The position numbers and the translations under genes were made by a program. From Enteractinococcus helveticum (GTDB taxonomy: Bacteria; Actinomycetota; Actinomycetes; Actinomycetales; Micrococcaceae), in NCBI RefSeq assembly GCF_001657475.1, contig NZ_LXEY01000019.1:62001-126000 (forward strand): a stretch of 64,000 bases of DNA. Reading direction: 5' to 3'. Below, in pieces: positions 63,028 through 64,000 of this stretch (its first letter is position 1; every line of letters begins with the position of its first letter). The notes under the pieces were generated by a model, which worked only from the letters and a program-made list of their open reading frames with translations, was not told the origin of the DNA and searched no databases.

Positions 63028-64000
63028 GTGACTTCTCTTGATTACGCCGCCAAAACTGGCGGTTCATCCACTATGCCTTCTTCTGCAATTGATAGTTCAG
63101 AAAACGGCTTTACCCAACTTGGTGTTCCTACCGAACTCGCCGCCGCCCTTGCGGCACAAGACATTACCTCTCCTACCCCAATTCAAGCCGCAACGCTGCC
63201 AGATTCACTGGCCGGTCGCGACGTGTTGGGCCGCGGGCGCACCGGATCGGGCAAATCGATTGCCTTCATGCTGCCCACTACCGCCCGGCTGAATAACGGC
63301 GGAACTGCAACGGCTCGACGTCCGCGCTCACTTGTGCTGGCACCGACCCGAGAGCTAGCGCTGCAACTTGCCGAAACCTTCGAACCGCTGGGCGCTGCAA
63401 GCGGCCTCAAATCCGCCACCGTATTCGGTGGCGTAGGACAAAACCCACAGGTCAGGGCATTACGCCGCGGCGTTGATGTGTTGGTCGCCTGCCCGGGGCG
63501 CCTGCTTGATCTGATCGGTCAAGGCCACGCCGATCTATCAGAGATCGAAGTACTCGTCATCGACGAAGCCGATCACATGGCGGATATGGGCTTTTTGCCG
63601 CTGGTCCGACGTATCCTGGATCAGGTGCCGGCCAGAGCTCAGAAGATGCTGTTCTCCGCCACGCTTGATGCCGGTGTCAACGGCCTGGTGAAGCGCTACC
63701 TGAAAAACCCGGTCGCGCATGAAGCGGATTCTGCGGTGTCACCGGTGGCCAAAATGGATCACCACGTCATCACGGTTGATTCGGATGAACGGCTTCGCAC
63801 CCTGGCCAACCTGTGTGCAGCCGAAGGCCGCACCATCGTCTTTACCCGCACCAAACACGGCGCCAAACGCACGGCCAAACAACTGCGCCAACGCGGCGTG
63901 ACCGCGCTGGAACTGCACGGCAACCTGTCGCAAAATGCGCGAACCCGCAACCTGCAGGCCTTCCATGACGGTGCTGCCGGAACCCTGGTGGCCACCGATA
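63028..64000 (+). CDS. DEAD-box RNA helicase, partial at window end
   Basis: Starts at GTG 63028 or ATG 63073 and is open to the last base, at least 324 codons. The Q motif is GFTQLG with PTPIQ; motif I GRTGSGKS, Ia PTRELA, II DEAD in VIDEADHMADMGF, III SAT in MLFSATL, and the start of the second RecA domain (TIVFTRTKHGAKRTAKQL, then ELHGN). ATP-dependent RNA unwinding, probably RhlE/CshA-like. The C-terminus lies beyond the window. Confidence 0.92.
   Translation, partial: MTSLDYAAKTGGSSTMPSSAIDSSENGFTQLGVPTELAAALAAQDITSPTPIQAATLPDSLAGRDVLGRGRTGSGKSIAFMLPTTARLNNGGTATARRPRSLVLAPTRELALQLAETFEPLGAASGLKSATVFGGVGQNPQVRALRRGVDVLVACPGRLLDLIGQGHADLSEIEVLVIDEADHMADMGFLPLVRRILDQVPARAQKMLFSATLDAGVNGLVKRYLKNPVAHEADSAVSPVAKMDHHVITVDSDERLRTLANLCAAEGRTIVFTRTKHGAKRTAKQLRQRGVTALELHGNLSQNARTRNLQAFHDGAAGTLVATD

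Overview
The window looks like a chromosomal segment of a high-GC Gram-positive actinobacterium, probably order Micrococcales near Micrococcaceae or Brevibacterium. I infer this from the complete fhaA-fhaB-pstP-rodA-pbpA-pknA-pknB growth-control operon with crgA, a class E sortase, rhomboid and ppiA nearby; the split lycopene cyclase genes; the actinobacterial ferrochelatase; and frequent GTG/TTG starts. No 16S or other species-level marker is present.

Layout. 1-7.1 kb: MgtE magnesium transporter, a betaine-type N-methyltransferase, a four-gene ABC transporter/two-component operon and a TspO-like membrane protein. 7.2-15.0 kb: an eight-gene, tightly coupled carotenoid operon (crtE, crtB, crtI, two lycopene cyclase subunits, a methyltransferase, crtU, a cytochrome P450). 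Its content predicts an aromatic C40 carotenoid (isorenieratene type), probably hydroxylated. 15.4-19.4 kb: a SHOCT membrane protein, an orphan HerA/FtsK-like ATPase, Hsp20 followed by a possible 39-residue peptide gene, and a decayed IS630-type element. 19.35-26.98 kb: pyrimidine-dimer glycosylase and ferrochelatase, a MarR regulator with a protoglobin, a TauE/SafE permease, a UvrA-like ABC protein and a FUSC-type membrane protein. 27.1-32.5 kb: gene remnants mixed with intact genes (malate dehydrogenase, patatin, an uncharacterised family). 32.7-35.2 kb: an HTH protein, an amphipathic membrane protein and an intact IS110-type transposase with a structured upstream region.

35.3-50.0 kb is an origin-proximal style block: ppiA, rhomboid, a dense DnaA-box cluster, crgA, srtE and the large growth-control operon, interrupted by a luciferase-like oxidoreductase and a DUF2975/XRE pair. 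50.2-64 kb: tRNA-Leu(CAG), a RhuM-Fic protein, an ABC exporter, an orphan antitoxin with a PIN toxin stub, a TetR-controlled divergent locus, a luciferase-like monooxygenase, a PNPOx-like protein, a GerW-like protein, a YkvI-type transporter, an ABC exporter with a frameshifted ATPase, an FMN reductase with an internal stop, ChrA, and the start of a DEAD-box RNA helicase that runs off the end.

The most notable points are the carotenoid operon and its shared divergent control region, the DnaA-box cluster next to crgA, the possible bridge-RNA fold upstream of the IS110 transposase, the 39-codon ORF after hsp20, and at least eight gene remnants or single-lesion pseudogenes, which suggest recent gene loss. 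No CRISPR array and no convincing complete new defence system was seen.
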